Positions 1 through 7,816 of a stretch of 64,000 nt of DNA are shown here, piece after piece. The stretch lies in contig CAYTKQ010000006.1 of the NCBI GenBank assembly GCA_964438705.1, positions 1 through 64,000 on the forward strand, written 5' to 3'. The notes under the pieces were generated by a model. The model saw nothing but the letters and a program-made list of their open reading frames with translations. It had not been told where the DNA came from and made no database searches. Position numbers and translations under genes: made by a program. This DNA is from Christensenella sp964438705. Its GTDB lineage: Bacteria > Bacillota > Clostridia > Christensenellales > Christensenellaceae. Every line of letters starts with the position of its first letter. Position 1 is the stretch's first letter.

Positions 1-21
1 TTCTTCATATTTCACCAAACA

Positions 22-104
22 AAAATGCCACGCTAACGCATGGCATTTTAATTTGTCTAATCACCGTCACCCCGCTACAAGGTAGCAATCGGGTGTTTCT
101 GCCT
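22..104 (-). ncRNA. candidate short minus-strand transcript with terminator
   Basis: Reading leftward, the RNA would fold into a hairpin from CACCC-GCTAC paired with GTAGC-GGGTG (about 96 to 69). It would end in a second hairpin (AAAATGCCA at 22-30 against TGGCATTTT at 41-49) rich in A/T on both sides, as in a bidirectional terminator. A good promoter lies just to its right. No reading frame is seen. It may be a small RNA or the leader of a gene whose body has been lost or lies outside the window. The family is not recognised. Confidence 0.35.
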
Positions 105-110
105 ATTTTT

Positions 111-139
111 ATTATATCGCTAAACGGTTCAAAACGCAA
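111..139 (-). promoter_or_regulatory. sigma-A type promoter reading left
   Basis: On the minus strand TTGCGT (139-134) is followed after 17 nt by a perfect TATAAT (116-111). It would drive the short transcript at 104-22. Spacing and -10 are ideal; the -35 is moderate. Confidence 0.45.
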
Positions 140-150
140 GATGCAGATAC

Positions 151-189
151 CCTACTGGACTGGCAAAACCGCCAACCGGTAGGTTTTTT
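151..189 (+). terminator. intrinsic terminator
   Basis: CCTACTGG (151-158) pairs with CCGGTAGG (176-183), with an inner TGGC/GCCA stem, and is followed by six T residues. It would end transcription entering from the left and insulate the operon that starts near 288. Confidence 0.6.
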
Positions 190-252
190 CTTTTTGCATA
201 CCATACAGAGCAGTTGCGGCTACTGATGGTACAAGAAAATATATATTGTGTA

Positions 253-281
253 TTGATATTTGCTGAATTGTGTGGTATACT
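253..281 (+). promoter_or_regulatory. strong sigma-A promoter of the restriction-modification island
   Basis: TTGATA (253-258) and TATACT (276-281) are separated by exactly 17 nt, and TGG just before the -10 makes it an extended -10. It lies about 30 bp upstream of the small regulator gene at 312 and is the only obvious promoter for the run of same-strand genes to 12,839. The regulator may act on it, as control proteins do in restriction-modification loci. Confidence 0.7.
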
Positions 282-311
282 GTTGTAAATTGGAAAACGG
301 AGGTCTGACCA

Positions 312-515
312 ATGCCCTTTAGCTACAATAAACTCTGGAAGCTGCTAATAGATAAGAAGATGAATAAAGTGGCTCTTCGTGACGCCATTGGCATTATGCC
401 TTCCACTCTCGCAAAACTAAGCAAGGACGAAAAGGTCAGCATGGATGTTTTGGAGCGTATATGCAAATATCTTGACTGCAATATTGGCGATATTGTGGAC
501 TATATCAAAGACTGA
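312..515 (+). CDS. small Xre/HTH_26-type transcriptional regulator
   Basis: This 67-residue protein is a single helix-turn-helix domain of the Cro/C1 type. A recognition-helix region with the pattern MPSTLAKLSKDEKVS (about residues 29-43) is followed by the family hallmark LERICKYLDCNIGDIVDY near the C-terminus, which is typical of small YozG-like or HTH_26 regulators. The start is supported by an AGGT-type ribosome site at 301-304 and the strong promoter at 253-281. It is the first gene of the island and lies 20 bp ahead of the helicase. By position it probably autoregulates and tunes expression of the restriction genes, like a controller protein; that role is inferred. Confidence 0.8.
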   Translation: MPFSYNKLWKLLIDKKMNKVALRDAIGIMPSTLAKLSKDEKVSMDVLERICKYLDCNIGDIVDYIKD

Positions 516-535
516 GCGGATAAAGGGTGGTTTCA

Positions 536-3500
536 ATGAACAAAGAGATAAGCGCCGGGAATACCCTAATTGAAAAAGTAAACGAGGTTTTGAGAACAAA
601 GAAAAACTGTACCGTTTGCATTATCAACGACAAGCTTACCTTGTCGGTATTTTCACTGCTCAAAGAAAATCTCAAAAATGTCAAAGAAATCAACTTCATT
701 ATTCGGGACACTCGTTTCCTCCCGGATTCCGGTGAGGTCGCCCGAGAATTTGAAATGGATATTAACCCTCGGGATATGCTTTTCAATCAATACGACATAA
801 TGGAAAAGAACAAGCTCCAGCACTTCGCTGAAGCGAAAACCATGTTCGAATTTATCAAAAACCATGTCAGTGTGCGAATCACTAAACCGCCGCATGCTAT
901 CCGGGGCAACATCATTATCATTGACAGCGACTTTATGCTGCAGGGTTCTTCTTCTCTTGAGATTTCAAACAAGGTGTCGAAAAGCCGGGCACAGAATATT
1001 AACTTTGATACTATCCTCTACGATACGATGGACAAGGCGCAGATTGAAAACGCTAAAGCCACCTTTGACCGCATTTGGTATGCAAACGATGTGACAAGGG
1101 ATTTCAAGGACGAGCTGCTGGCGACACTGGCGTATGTTTACAAGGATCACTGCCCGGAGTTTTTATACTACTTCACGCTTAATGAAGTCTTTGGCGAGCA
1201 ACTGGATTATGGTGTGGATCGCTTCGAGCGGGACAACATCAAATTTAAGCAGACCGATATATGGAACACCCTGTACAACTTCCAAAAGGAAGCGGTCATG
1301 CTGGCTATACAGAAAATCCACAAATATAACGGATGCATTATCGCCGACAGTGTGGGTCTTGGCAAGACCTTTGAAGCCCTGGCGGTTATCAAATACTTTG
1401 AGATACGCCAGGATAATGTGCTGGTGCTCACCCCGGTGAAGCTCTACGAAAACTGGAATTCATTTCGCCAGCCTTATAAGGACAAGGCGGTGCAGGATAC
1501 TTTCCACTATAAAATCCTATGCCACACCGACCTGTCCCGCTACACAGGCGAATCACGCAGCACCATTGATCTTTCCCGCATTGATTGGAGTGCCTTTGAC
1601 CTTGTGGTCATTGACGAGAGCCACAATTTCCGCAATCGCACCGAAAAGGATGACGGATTCACCCGCTATCAAAGACTACTCGCTGAGTGCATTCAGAAAA
1701 ACCAAAACACAAAGGTGCTACTCCTCTCTGCCACTCCGGTCAACAATTCACTGGTTGACCTCAAAAACCAAATCAGTCTGATCACTGGCGACCGGGACAA
1801 TGCTTTTGCCGAGCAAGGAATCGACAGCGTTGCGGGCGTACTCAAGCATACACAAGCCATGCTGGGATACTGGTATAAGAACAAGAACCGTAACAAGAAT
1901 AGCCTGCTGGACACTCTGCCAGCGAATTTCTATAAACTCCTCGAAATGCTCACCATCTCGAGGAGCCGTAAGCATATCACAACCTACTACGCCACCGACC
2001 GGCTGGGAAAATTCCCGGACAAAAACACGCCGCTCACATTAACCCCGGACATTGATTCACAGGGTGAGCTTCTCGGCTTTGAGCAAACTAACGCCATTTT
2101 GGAAAACCTCAAGCTGCCAATCTACCGCCCTATGCACTACATAAAAGGCGAACACAAATCTTACTACAGCGAGAAATTCCAAACCGTCTATGGTGGCAAG
2201 GTGCTCTTCAAGCACGAAACCCGTGAGATGATTACCGCTACGCTCCATCGCTTTAATCTTTTTAAGCGCATGGAAAGCTCGGTGTTTTCATTTGGCGAGA
2301 CCATAGGCAGGCTGCTCGAACGCACCCAAAACACTATTGTCATGCTGGAAAAGGCGAATGAGAAAGACACCCTGGAAATGGTCGATGACGGCGGCGAGGA
2401 TGAGGACTTTCTCGACTATAAGTATGAAATCAATATAAAGCACCTGCGGATCGGCGACTTCCTGCAAGACCTATACTACGACCAAGAGATACTGGAAGCG
2501 CTGAACGCAGAAATACAGAAACTGCTCTCAGAGGGCAGGGACAAGAAGCTGGCGGTCATCAAGAAGTTTGTGCTTGACAAGGTCAAAAACACCCCTTACA
2601 ATTCGGGCAACAAAAAGGTGCTGATCTTCTCAGCGTTTGCCGACACCGCCTACTACCTCTATAACCAACTGGAGGAGGAGCTTTTGGCGCTTGGGGTTCA
2701 TACCGGATTTGTCAGCGGCTCCCGCCCGGCAAGGACGAATAATTACCACCTACAGCAGGAGTTCAACAACATCCTGTCTGCCTTTTCGCCCCGCTCAAAG
2801 ATTGGCAAAGAGCTAACAAGCAAGCAGGGCATCGATATACTCATCGGCACTGATTGCATTTCTGAGGGACAAAACCTGCAGGACTGCGACTGCGTGATCA
2901 ACTACGACATTCAATGGAACCCGGTATCACTGATCCAGCGCTTCGGGCGCATCGACCGTATCGGCAGCACCAACACGCAAATCCAAATGGTCAACTTCTT
3001 CCCGAATGTTGCCCTCAATGAATATCTAAACCTGGAGCAGAGGGTCAAGAGCAAGATGATCGGTGTTACCCTCGCCTCTACCGGCGACAGCGACACAAAC
3101 CTCCTCTCCCCGGAGATGGAGGACATGAATTTCCGAAAGCAGCAGCTTGAAAAGCTGCGGGACGAGGTCATTGATATTGATGATGCCAGCGATAACCTTT
3201 CGCTGACCGACCTTAATCTCAACGATTACCTGTTTGAGCTGGCGGATTACATCAAGAAACACCCGGATGTGGAAAAGGTACCCAAAGGCATTTACTCGGT
3301 TGCCGCTGGCGAAAAGAAAGGCGTTCTCTTCTGTTTTAAACACTCCAATGTGATGGACAAGCCCAAGTCCGACAGCTCGCTCTACCCATACTACCTCATT
3401 TATATGGGGGCTGACGGCGAGGTGCTGTTCGGCAATCTTAAAGCAAGAGAGTCCCTCAAAGAGTTTCGCAGGATATGCAGCGGCAAGGACACTGTGGATA

Positions 3501-3712
3501 TTCTACTCAACTTTGGCTTTTTAAAGCGTACCAATGACGCAAAGGATATGTCCGTTTACTCAGTGCTGTTGACCAAAGCGGTGGAAAGCATCCAGGGCGA
3601 GGAACACGCCAAGGCGCAGTCCAGCATCTTTGACTTCGGCGGCTTTGATAACCCCTTTGCCGGTGAAACGGCAGACAATTTTGAGCTGATCTCCTTCCTG
3701 GTGGTCGACTAA
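536..3712 (+). CDS. PLD-like/SNF2-type helicase of type III restriction island
   Basis: This is a 1,058-residue protein. The start chosen is ATG 536 because GGGTGG (525-530) lies 5 nt upstream; an in-frame GTG at 527 is less likely. The first ~200 residues resemble the phospholipase-D-like domain found in front of SNF2 helicases, but its HxK motif is degenerate (an H followed by R, then IID and GSS), so nuclease activity is doubtful. The helicase motor has Walker A DSVGLGKT near residue 271, DESH near 360, LLLSATP near 398 and the GRIDRIG motif VI near 805. The family translocates along double-stranded DNA using ATP. Here it probably works with Mod and Res encoded downstream. It is not a DISARM DrmA or BREX protein by neighbours, since no drmB or pglZ is present. 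Confidence 0.85.
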   Translation: MNKEISAGNTLIEKVNEVLRTKKNCTVCIINDKLTLSVFSLLKENLKNVKEINFIIRDTRFLPDSGEVAREFEMDINPRDMLFNQYDIMEKNKLQHFAEAKTMFEFIKNHVSVRITKPPHAIRGNIIIIDSDFMLQGSSSLEISNKVSKSRAQNINFDTILYDTMDKAQIENAKATFDRIWYANDVTRDFKDELLATLAYVYKDHCPEFLYYFTLNEVFGEQLDYGVDRFERDNIKFKQTDIWNTLYNFQKEAVMLAIQKIHKYNGCIIADSVGLGKTFEALAVIKYFEIRQDNVLVLTPVKLYENWNSFRQPYKDKAVQDTFHYKILCHTDLSRYTGESRSTIDLSRIDWSAFDLVVIDESHNFRNRTEKDDGFTRYQRLLAECIQKNQNTKVLLLSATPVNNSLVDLKNQISLITGDRDNAFAEQGIDSVAGVLKHTQAMLGYWYKNKNRNKNSLLDTLPANFYKLLEMLTISRSRKHITTYYATDRLGKFPDKNTPLTLTPDIDSQGELLGFEQTNAILENLKLPIYRPMHYIKGEHKSYYSEKFQTVYGGKVLFKHETREMITATLHRFNLFKRMESSVFSFGETIGRLLERTQNTIVMLEKANEKDTLEMVDDGGEDEDFLDYKYEINIKHLRIGDFLQDLYYDQEILEALNAEIQKLLSEGRDKKLAVIKKFVLDKVKNTPYNSGNKKVLIFSAFADTAYYLYNQLEEELLALGVHTGFVSGSRPARTNNYHLQQEFNNILSAFSPRSKIGKELTSKQGIDILIGTDCISEGQNLQDCDCVINYDIQWNPVSLIQRFGRIDRIGSTNTQIQMVNFFPNVALNEYLNLEQRVKSKMIGVTLASTGDSDTNLLSPEMEDMNFRKQQLEKLRDEVIDIDDASDNLSLTDLNLNDYLFELADYIKKHPDVEKVPKGIYSVAAGEKKGVLFCFKHSNVMDKPKSDSSLYPYYLIYMGADGEVLFGNLKARESLKEFRRICSGKDTVDILLNFGFLKRTNDAKDMSVYSVLLTKAVESIQGEEHAKAQSSIFDFGGFDNPFAGETADNFELISFLVVD

Positions 3713-3727
3713 AAGGATGGTGATTGC

Positions 3728-4057
3728 ATGAACATGTTTATTGGTAAACCCCGCCCTCGATGGTGGGAATTACATGGGTGGGAACTGGTTTTTAGGACAA
3801 ACGAGAAAAATCATGCAACGCCACATTTTCTTATCGAATCAAAAAACGGCGAGAATTCTATTAGCGTTAGAATCTCTGATGGTGAAATCTACGATCCAAG
3901 GGGAAATGTGCCAGCGGATGTGAAAAAATACGCCTCAAAAATAGCGGCGAATCATAAAGTTTACTTGTTTAATTATTGGGAGAAGCATGTCGATAGCGCC
4001 ATACCACTTGAACAGTACATGCTTACACAAAAGCTTAAGGGAGAAGGAATCGATTGA
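3728..4057 (+). CDS. DUF4160-like small protein
   Basis: This is a 109-residue protein beginning 15 bp after the helicase, with an AGGATGGTG ribosome site. The stretch ATPHFLIE followed by a beta-rich segment, a GEI turn and a C-terminal helix ending NYWEK resembles the DUF4160 pattern of HxPPHFHV followed by helix and W. The match is partial and the function of that family is unknown. It is more AT-rich than the helicase and the next gene, and its stop overlaps the next start (TGATG), so it looks like an acquired accessory that keeps translational coupling. It could also be an antitoxin-like or regulatory partner; nothing in the sequence decides this. Confidence 0.6.
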   Translation: MNMFIGKPRPRWWELHGWELVFRTNEKNHATPHFLIESKNGENSISVRISDGEIYDPRGNVPADVKKYASKIAANHKVYLFNYWEKHVDSAIPLEQYMLTQKLKGEGID

Positions 4058-4767
4058 TGCTTTACATGCCCGCAAAGTATAAACGCAGCGACAAGATCGA
4101 CACGAAAAACTTTGTGTCAAGGGATATGACCAAGGTCGAAAAAGACCGGGTCAAAGCCGCCCTGCTCTCTGCCGAGCTTACTTGGCAGATTACCGGCGAG
4201 GAAATTCCATCGCTGGTGAGCGAGGACTACAACTGCGTTGCTATTTTGGGGCTGTCCATCAAACTCAAATCCATTAAGGATGCGCTTTTCATTGCCGGGT
4301 TGGTGCAGGAAAAGATGAAAGCACTTTGTGTGATCCGGCTTTATGACAATACTGATGAGCTTTACTCCTTCGCCCACAAGCGCTTAAGCCGGGCGGACAA
4401 AGAGCAAATTGTGGTGCTGGAGCGGGTGGCAACCGATGCCTCTTCCCCGGTGTTCCCCGATGATGCCGCCAGGATGCTTTCGCAATATCTTGCTTTTGAT
4501 GCTCTCAAAAACAAGAGCAACAAGCTGGCGCTTTACTTGGAGGCAATGGTCAAAGCCTACATCATTTCAAACCCAAGCCTTTACAGCGGTGTGCTGACAC
4601 ACCTGGACAGCAAGATATGGTATAACCAGGACGAGTTTATGGCGCTCTTTGAAATGCTCAGAAAGCTGGAAGATAAGAAAGCCGCCCTCAAATCGGCGGC
4701 GCTGCCAGGTGAAAAGGCGAAGCTCAATGGGGAGATTAAGATTTTGATGGAGGGGTTGGGGGTATGA
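4057..4767 (+). CDS. DUF4391 protein of the type III island
   Basis: This 236-residue protein starts at ATG 4057, overlapping the previous stop. The pattern is that of DUF4391: a basic N-terminus (PAKYKRSDKID), a conserved VKAALLSAELTWQI stretch, a beta segment CVAILGLSIKLKS, then KALCVIRLYDNTDELYSFAHKRLS. The C-terminus is helical and charged and may form a coiled coil. DUF4391 proteins recur between a SNF2-type helicase and a type III methylase in many bacteria, so this is a core member of the system and not an accessory. Its biochemical role is unknown; a bridging or specificity role between helicase and methylase is only a guess. Confidence 0.75.
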   Translation: MLYMPAKYKRSDKIDTKNFVSRDMTKVEKDRVKAALLSAELTWQITGEEIPSLVSEDYNCVAILGLSIKLKSIKDALFIAGLVQEKMKALCVIRLYDNTDELYSFAHKRLSRADKEQIVVLERVATDASSPVFPDDAARMLSQYLAFDALKNKSNKLALYLEAMVKAYIISNPSLYSGVLTHLDSKIWYNQDEFMALFEMLRKLEDKKAALKSAALPGEKAKLNGEIKILMEGLGV

Positions 4768-5477
4768 AATCCAATAGCAACTTAATAAAAGTTTTAGTAA
4801 TCATATCATTTACATTTGGATTAAGCGCAATGATTTTTGAATGGCGGTTTGATCAAAAGATTGCGTTGATTCTCCAACAAGTATTTTCTGGACATAGAGA
4901 ATTTGTTGTTGCGGTGTGTTTAAGTATTTTTACAGGTGCAGTAGTTTCTCTGTTGGCTGCATACCTTGCTTATCGTAGTGCAAGAGATGCGATTGTGACA
5001 GAATACTACTATATCTACATAGATATGCTATTCTCCATTAACAATGTGTGTTTTGTTTTCCGCAACCATTATCAAGAGGTTTCAACATTAGAACTTGCTG
5101 AAAAATTGATTCGACCAATCGAGCATCTACACGATTTGTTATTAAAGGCGAAAGCTACAAATATTACCTACCATTCCTTTGGTTTTAAGTCGTTTTTATC
5201 CAAACGCATCAAGCTACTAAATAAAAGACAAGCCGCCTTTGAACATATAGTGGATGAATTATTTCAACCAGTGAAGATGATTATTACAGATTATTTTAGA
5301 GCTACTAATCGTGCAGATAATAAAGAGGACTTGGATGATTTGGAATTTCAGTACGAATTGATAGCGATTTTTACTGCTGATGAAAATATGGCGCTAAAAG
5401 CAACCCGGGATTTATATGATGCTGTTTGCATTTACACAGGAAAACATAAGGAGGAACCCACCAATGACCAACAATAA
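4764..5477 (+). CDS. two-helix membrane protein with cytoplasmic domain
   Basis: This 237-residue protein has hydrophobic segments at about residues 8-26 and 47-69. Together they would place a helical C-terminal region of about 165 residues in the cytoplasm. No enzyme motif is recognised. The gene overlaps the DUF4391 gene by 4 bp and the Mod gene by 14 bp, yet it is clearly more AT-rich than both. That marks it as a later insertion into a tight operon. A membrane protein inside a restriction system could be an effector that acts when the core system is overrun, or a membrane anchor. Both are inference. No family name can be given. Confidence 0.7.
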   Translation: MKSNSNLIKVLVIISFTFGLSAMIFEWRFDQKIALILQQVFSGHREFVVAVCLSIFTGAVVSLLAAYLAYRSARDAIVTEYYYIYIDMLFSINNVCFVFRNHYQEVSTLELAEKLIRPIEHLHDLLLKAKATNITYHSFGFKSFLSKRIKLLNKRQAAFEHIVDELFQPVKMIITDYFRATNRADNKEDLDDLEFQYELIAIFTADENMALKATRDLYDAVCIYTGKHKEEPTNDQQ

Positions 5478-7380
5478 ACTACCACAAACCATCTTCAACG
5501 CCGTGTCCGACAATGTGGAGCGGCTGGCTCAGCTATTTCCGGCTGCCGTGAAAGACGGCGAGGTGGACTTTGCCGCCCTCAAAGAAGAGCTGGGACAGTT
5601 TGCCGAGGTGGGTGCTGAGAAATATGAGCTGACCTGGGCGGGCAAACAGGCGGCAAAGAAGCTCTCCCAGGAGGATGCCCGTGGCAGAACACTCAAGTTT
5701 GTGCCCGGCGACAGCAAAAATGCTGACACCACTGAGAACCTTTACATAGAGGGCGACAATCTCGAAGTCCTCAAGCTACTGCGCCAAAATTATTATGGGG
5801 CGATTAAGATGATCTACATCGATCCCCCATACAATACCGGCAACGATTTTGTGTACCGGGACAACTTCGCACAGAGCCAAGCACAAAGTGATGAGGACGA
5901 GGGCGAAACGGTAGATGGCGAGCGCATGATCGTCAATCAAAAGTCCTCCAACCGCTATCATGCGAATTGGTTGAATATGATGTACCCACGCCTAAAAGTA
6001 GCAAAGGACTTGTTGCGGGAAGACGGGGTTATCTTCATCTCTATTGACGATAACGAAGTGGGGAATTTATGCAAGATTTGTGATGAAATTTTTGGTCAAG
6101 AGAATCTTGTCGCACAGATTAGCTGGAAAAGAAAAAAGGAAGTGTCGAGCGATTCAAAAAATGTATCTACCCAAGGTGAGTACATTATTTGCTATGCAAA
6201 AAGCTCGCTTGGTGAATTAGCGTTTGAACCTGTGTCACAAGAATATATCAATAAATCTTACAATGAACCTACCCAAGAATTCCCGCTTGGGAAGTGGCGA
6301 CCTGTCCCAATCACAGTTTCAAAGGGACTGAGCGGTGGAGGATATGAGTATTCCATAACCACACCTTCTGGAGCTGTGCATAACCGTTTATGGGCATACC
6401 CCGAAAAGAGTTATCAGGAGCTGGTACATAACAATCGTGTTTATTTTGGAAAAAGCAATGATGGAATCCCCCAGCGGGTAATGTATGCACACGAAAGCAA
6501 GGGGCAACCAGTAACGAATTACTGGGATGATGTGGCAACGAATAAAGAAGGAAAAAAGGAAATCTTGTCCCTGTTTGAAGACAATGCTTTTGACACACCA
6601 AAACCAACATCGCTATTGCTGAAGATGTTAAGAGTTACAACAACCGATGCCGACACGATTCTCGACTTCTTTTCCGGTTCCGCTACGACCGCCCACGCCG
6701 TCATGCAGCTTAACGCCCAAGATGGCGGCAATCGCAGGTTTATTATGGTACAGGTGCCAGAAGCTTGCTCGCCGGAAAGCGAAGCGGCAAAGATGGGGTA
6801 TTCCAACATCTGCGAAATTGGCAAAGAGCGCATTCGCAGAGCCGGTGACAAAATTAAGGCTGAAATTGAGAGCGAACAACCTCGGCTGGGAGAGGAACCC
6901 CGGAAGGTGCCGGACATCGGCTTTAAGGTGTTCAAGGTCGCCGATACCAACATCCGCTGGACGCACATGGCGCTCACCAACCAGCAGATAGAAATTGAGT
7001 ATGATGAAAACGGCAAACCCATTTCGGACAAGGATAGGCTCGACTTTATGTCGCACTTCACCGACATTGATGTGGTGTATGAAGTGCTGCTCCGGCAGCG
7101 GGACATCCCGCTTTCGGCAAAGGTCGAGCGGCTCCCCGCCATCGGCGAGCGCACCTACATTTTTGCCGACAGCTATGCGGTCTGCCTTGAAGAGATGGTG
7201 ACTGGGGAAATGGTCGAGAAGCTGGCTGCCATTGAACCCACACCCATCAAATATGTGTTCCGGGACAGCGCCTTTGAGGATAATATCTCCTTCAAGGACG
7301 AAACCATCCGGCGCTTGGAAGCCTATATCGCCCGCAACACCGGCGAGCAAAAGCGGGCGTATACAGTAGAGTTTATTTAG
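5464..7380 (+). CDS. mod: type III modification methylase (Mod), N6-adenine
   Basis: This 638-residue protein starts at ATG 5464, with AAGGAGGAA at 5448-5455. DPPYNTG near residue 119 precedes FSGSATT near 401, the beta-class order used by type III Mod N6-adenine methyltransferases. The stretch between the two motifs carries the target recognition region. Mod reads the asymmetric site and methylates one strand, and Res needs Mod to cut. The first and last thirds use GC-rich codons, but about 6,050-6,650 (residues 195-395) is visibly AT-rich. This suggests that the recognition region was exchanged by recombination, so specificity may differ from close relatives. No simple repeat that would cause phase variation is seen. 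Confidence 0.9.
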   Translation: MTNNKLPQTIFNAVSDNVERLAQLFPAAVKDGEVDFAALKEELGQFAEVGAEKYELTWAGKQAAKKLSQEDARGRTLKFVPGDSKNADTTENLYIEGDNLEVLKLLRQNYYGAIKMIYIDPPYNTGNDFVYRDNFAQSQAQSDEDEGETVDGERMIVNQKSSNRYHANWLNMMYPRLKVAKDLLREDGVIFISIDDNEVGNLCKICDEIFGQENLVAQISWKRKKEVSSDSKNVSTQGEYIICYAKSSLGELAFEPVSQEYINKSYNEPTQEFPLGKWRPVPITVSKGLSGGGYEYSITTPSGAVHNRLWAYPEKSYQELVHNNRVYFGKSNDGIPQRVMYAHESKGQPVTNYWDDVATNKEGKKEILSLFEDNAFDTPKPTSLLLKMLRVTTTDADTILDFFSGSATTAHAVMQLNAQDGGNRRFIMVQVPEACSPESEAAKMGYSNICEIGKERIRRAGDKIKAEIESEQPRLGEEPRKVPDIGFKVFKVADTNIRWTHMALTNQQIEIEYDENGKPISDKDRLDFMSHFTDIDVVYEVLLRQRDIPLSAKVERLPAIGERTYIFADSYAVCLEEMVTGEMVEKLAAIEPTPIKYVFRDSAFEDNISFKDETIRRLEAYIARNTGEQKRAYTVEFI

Positions 7381-7392
7381 GGGGGTGTGAAG

Positions 7393-7791
7393 ATGAAACG
7401 GGACATGGAGTTAATGAGGAAAATTTTATTTAGAATTGAAGAGGTTTTCCCTGTTGGGCAATTGATAATTCATGGTGTTAATATTGAGAATTATGATATG
7501 GCTACCATTGCGGATCATTGTCAACTGCTTTTCGAAGCGGGACTTATAAACGCATATACCCCAACCCGTGGGGGGGCGGGTGCTAAAGTTTTGATGTATT
7601 CAATCGGAAATTTAACTAATGCAGGTTATGACTTCCTTGATAGAGTCAGAGAAGAAACCGTTTGGAACAAGACAAAATCTGTGATCAAAGATAAGGGATT
7701 GCCAATGATCATTGAAGTAATCAAGGATGTGTCATCGACTATTATTTCCTCAATGGTTGAAGGCGCAATAAAGGGAATAAAATCGGTATAG
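7393..7791 (+). CDS. DUF2513 protein
   Basis: This 132-residue protein uses ATG 7393 as start because GGGGGTG (7381-7387) is 5 nt upstream and the protein then begins MKRDMELMRKIL, the usual DUF2513 start. The conserved segment LLFEAGLINAY and the later LTNAGYDFLDRVREETVW are the hallmarks of the family, whose fold resembles a winged helix. The C-terminal ~35 residues are amphipathic or hydrophobic. DUF2513 genes are often carried by mobile elements and defence loci, but their role is not established. Like the membrane protein, it is AT-rich and inserted between two core restriction genes. Confidence 0.75.
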   Translation: MKRDMELMRKILFRIEEVFPVGQLIIHGVNIENYDMATIADHCQLLFEAGLINAYTPTRGGAGAKVLMYSIGNLTNAGYDFLDRVREETVWNKTKSVIKDKGLPMIIEVIKDVSSTIISSMVEGAIKGIKSV

Positions 7792-7816
7792 CACAGAGGA
7801 AGCGGGAGGAGATCAT

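Noticed and set aside
61..190. Possible c-di-GMP-type riboswitch in the left 200 bp (ACGCAAG and CCGGTAGG words)
   Set aside because: The words occur in the wrong order and without the paired domains; a terminator and a short opposite-strand transcript explain the structure better.
6628..7350. Long minus-strand frame opposite mod
   Set aside because: It mirrors the GC-rich coding sequence of mod and has no ribosome site or domain.
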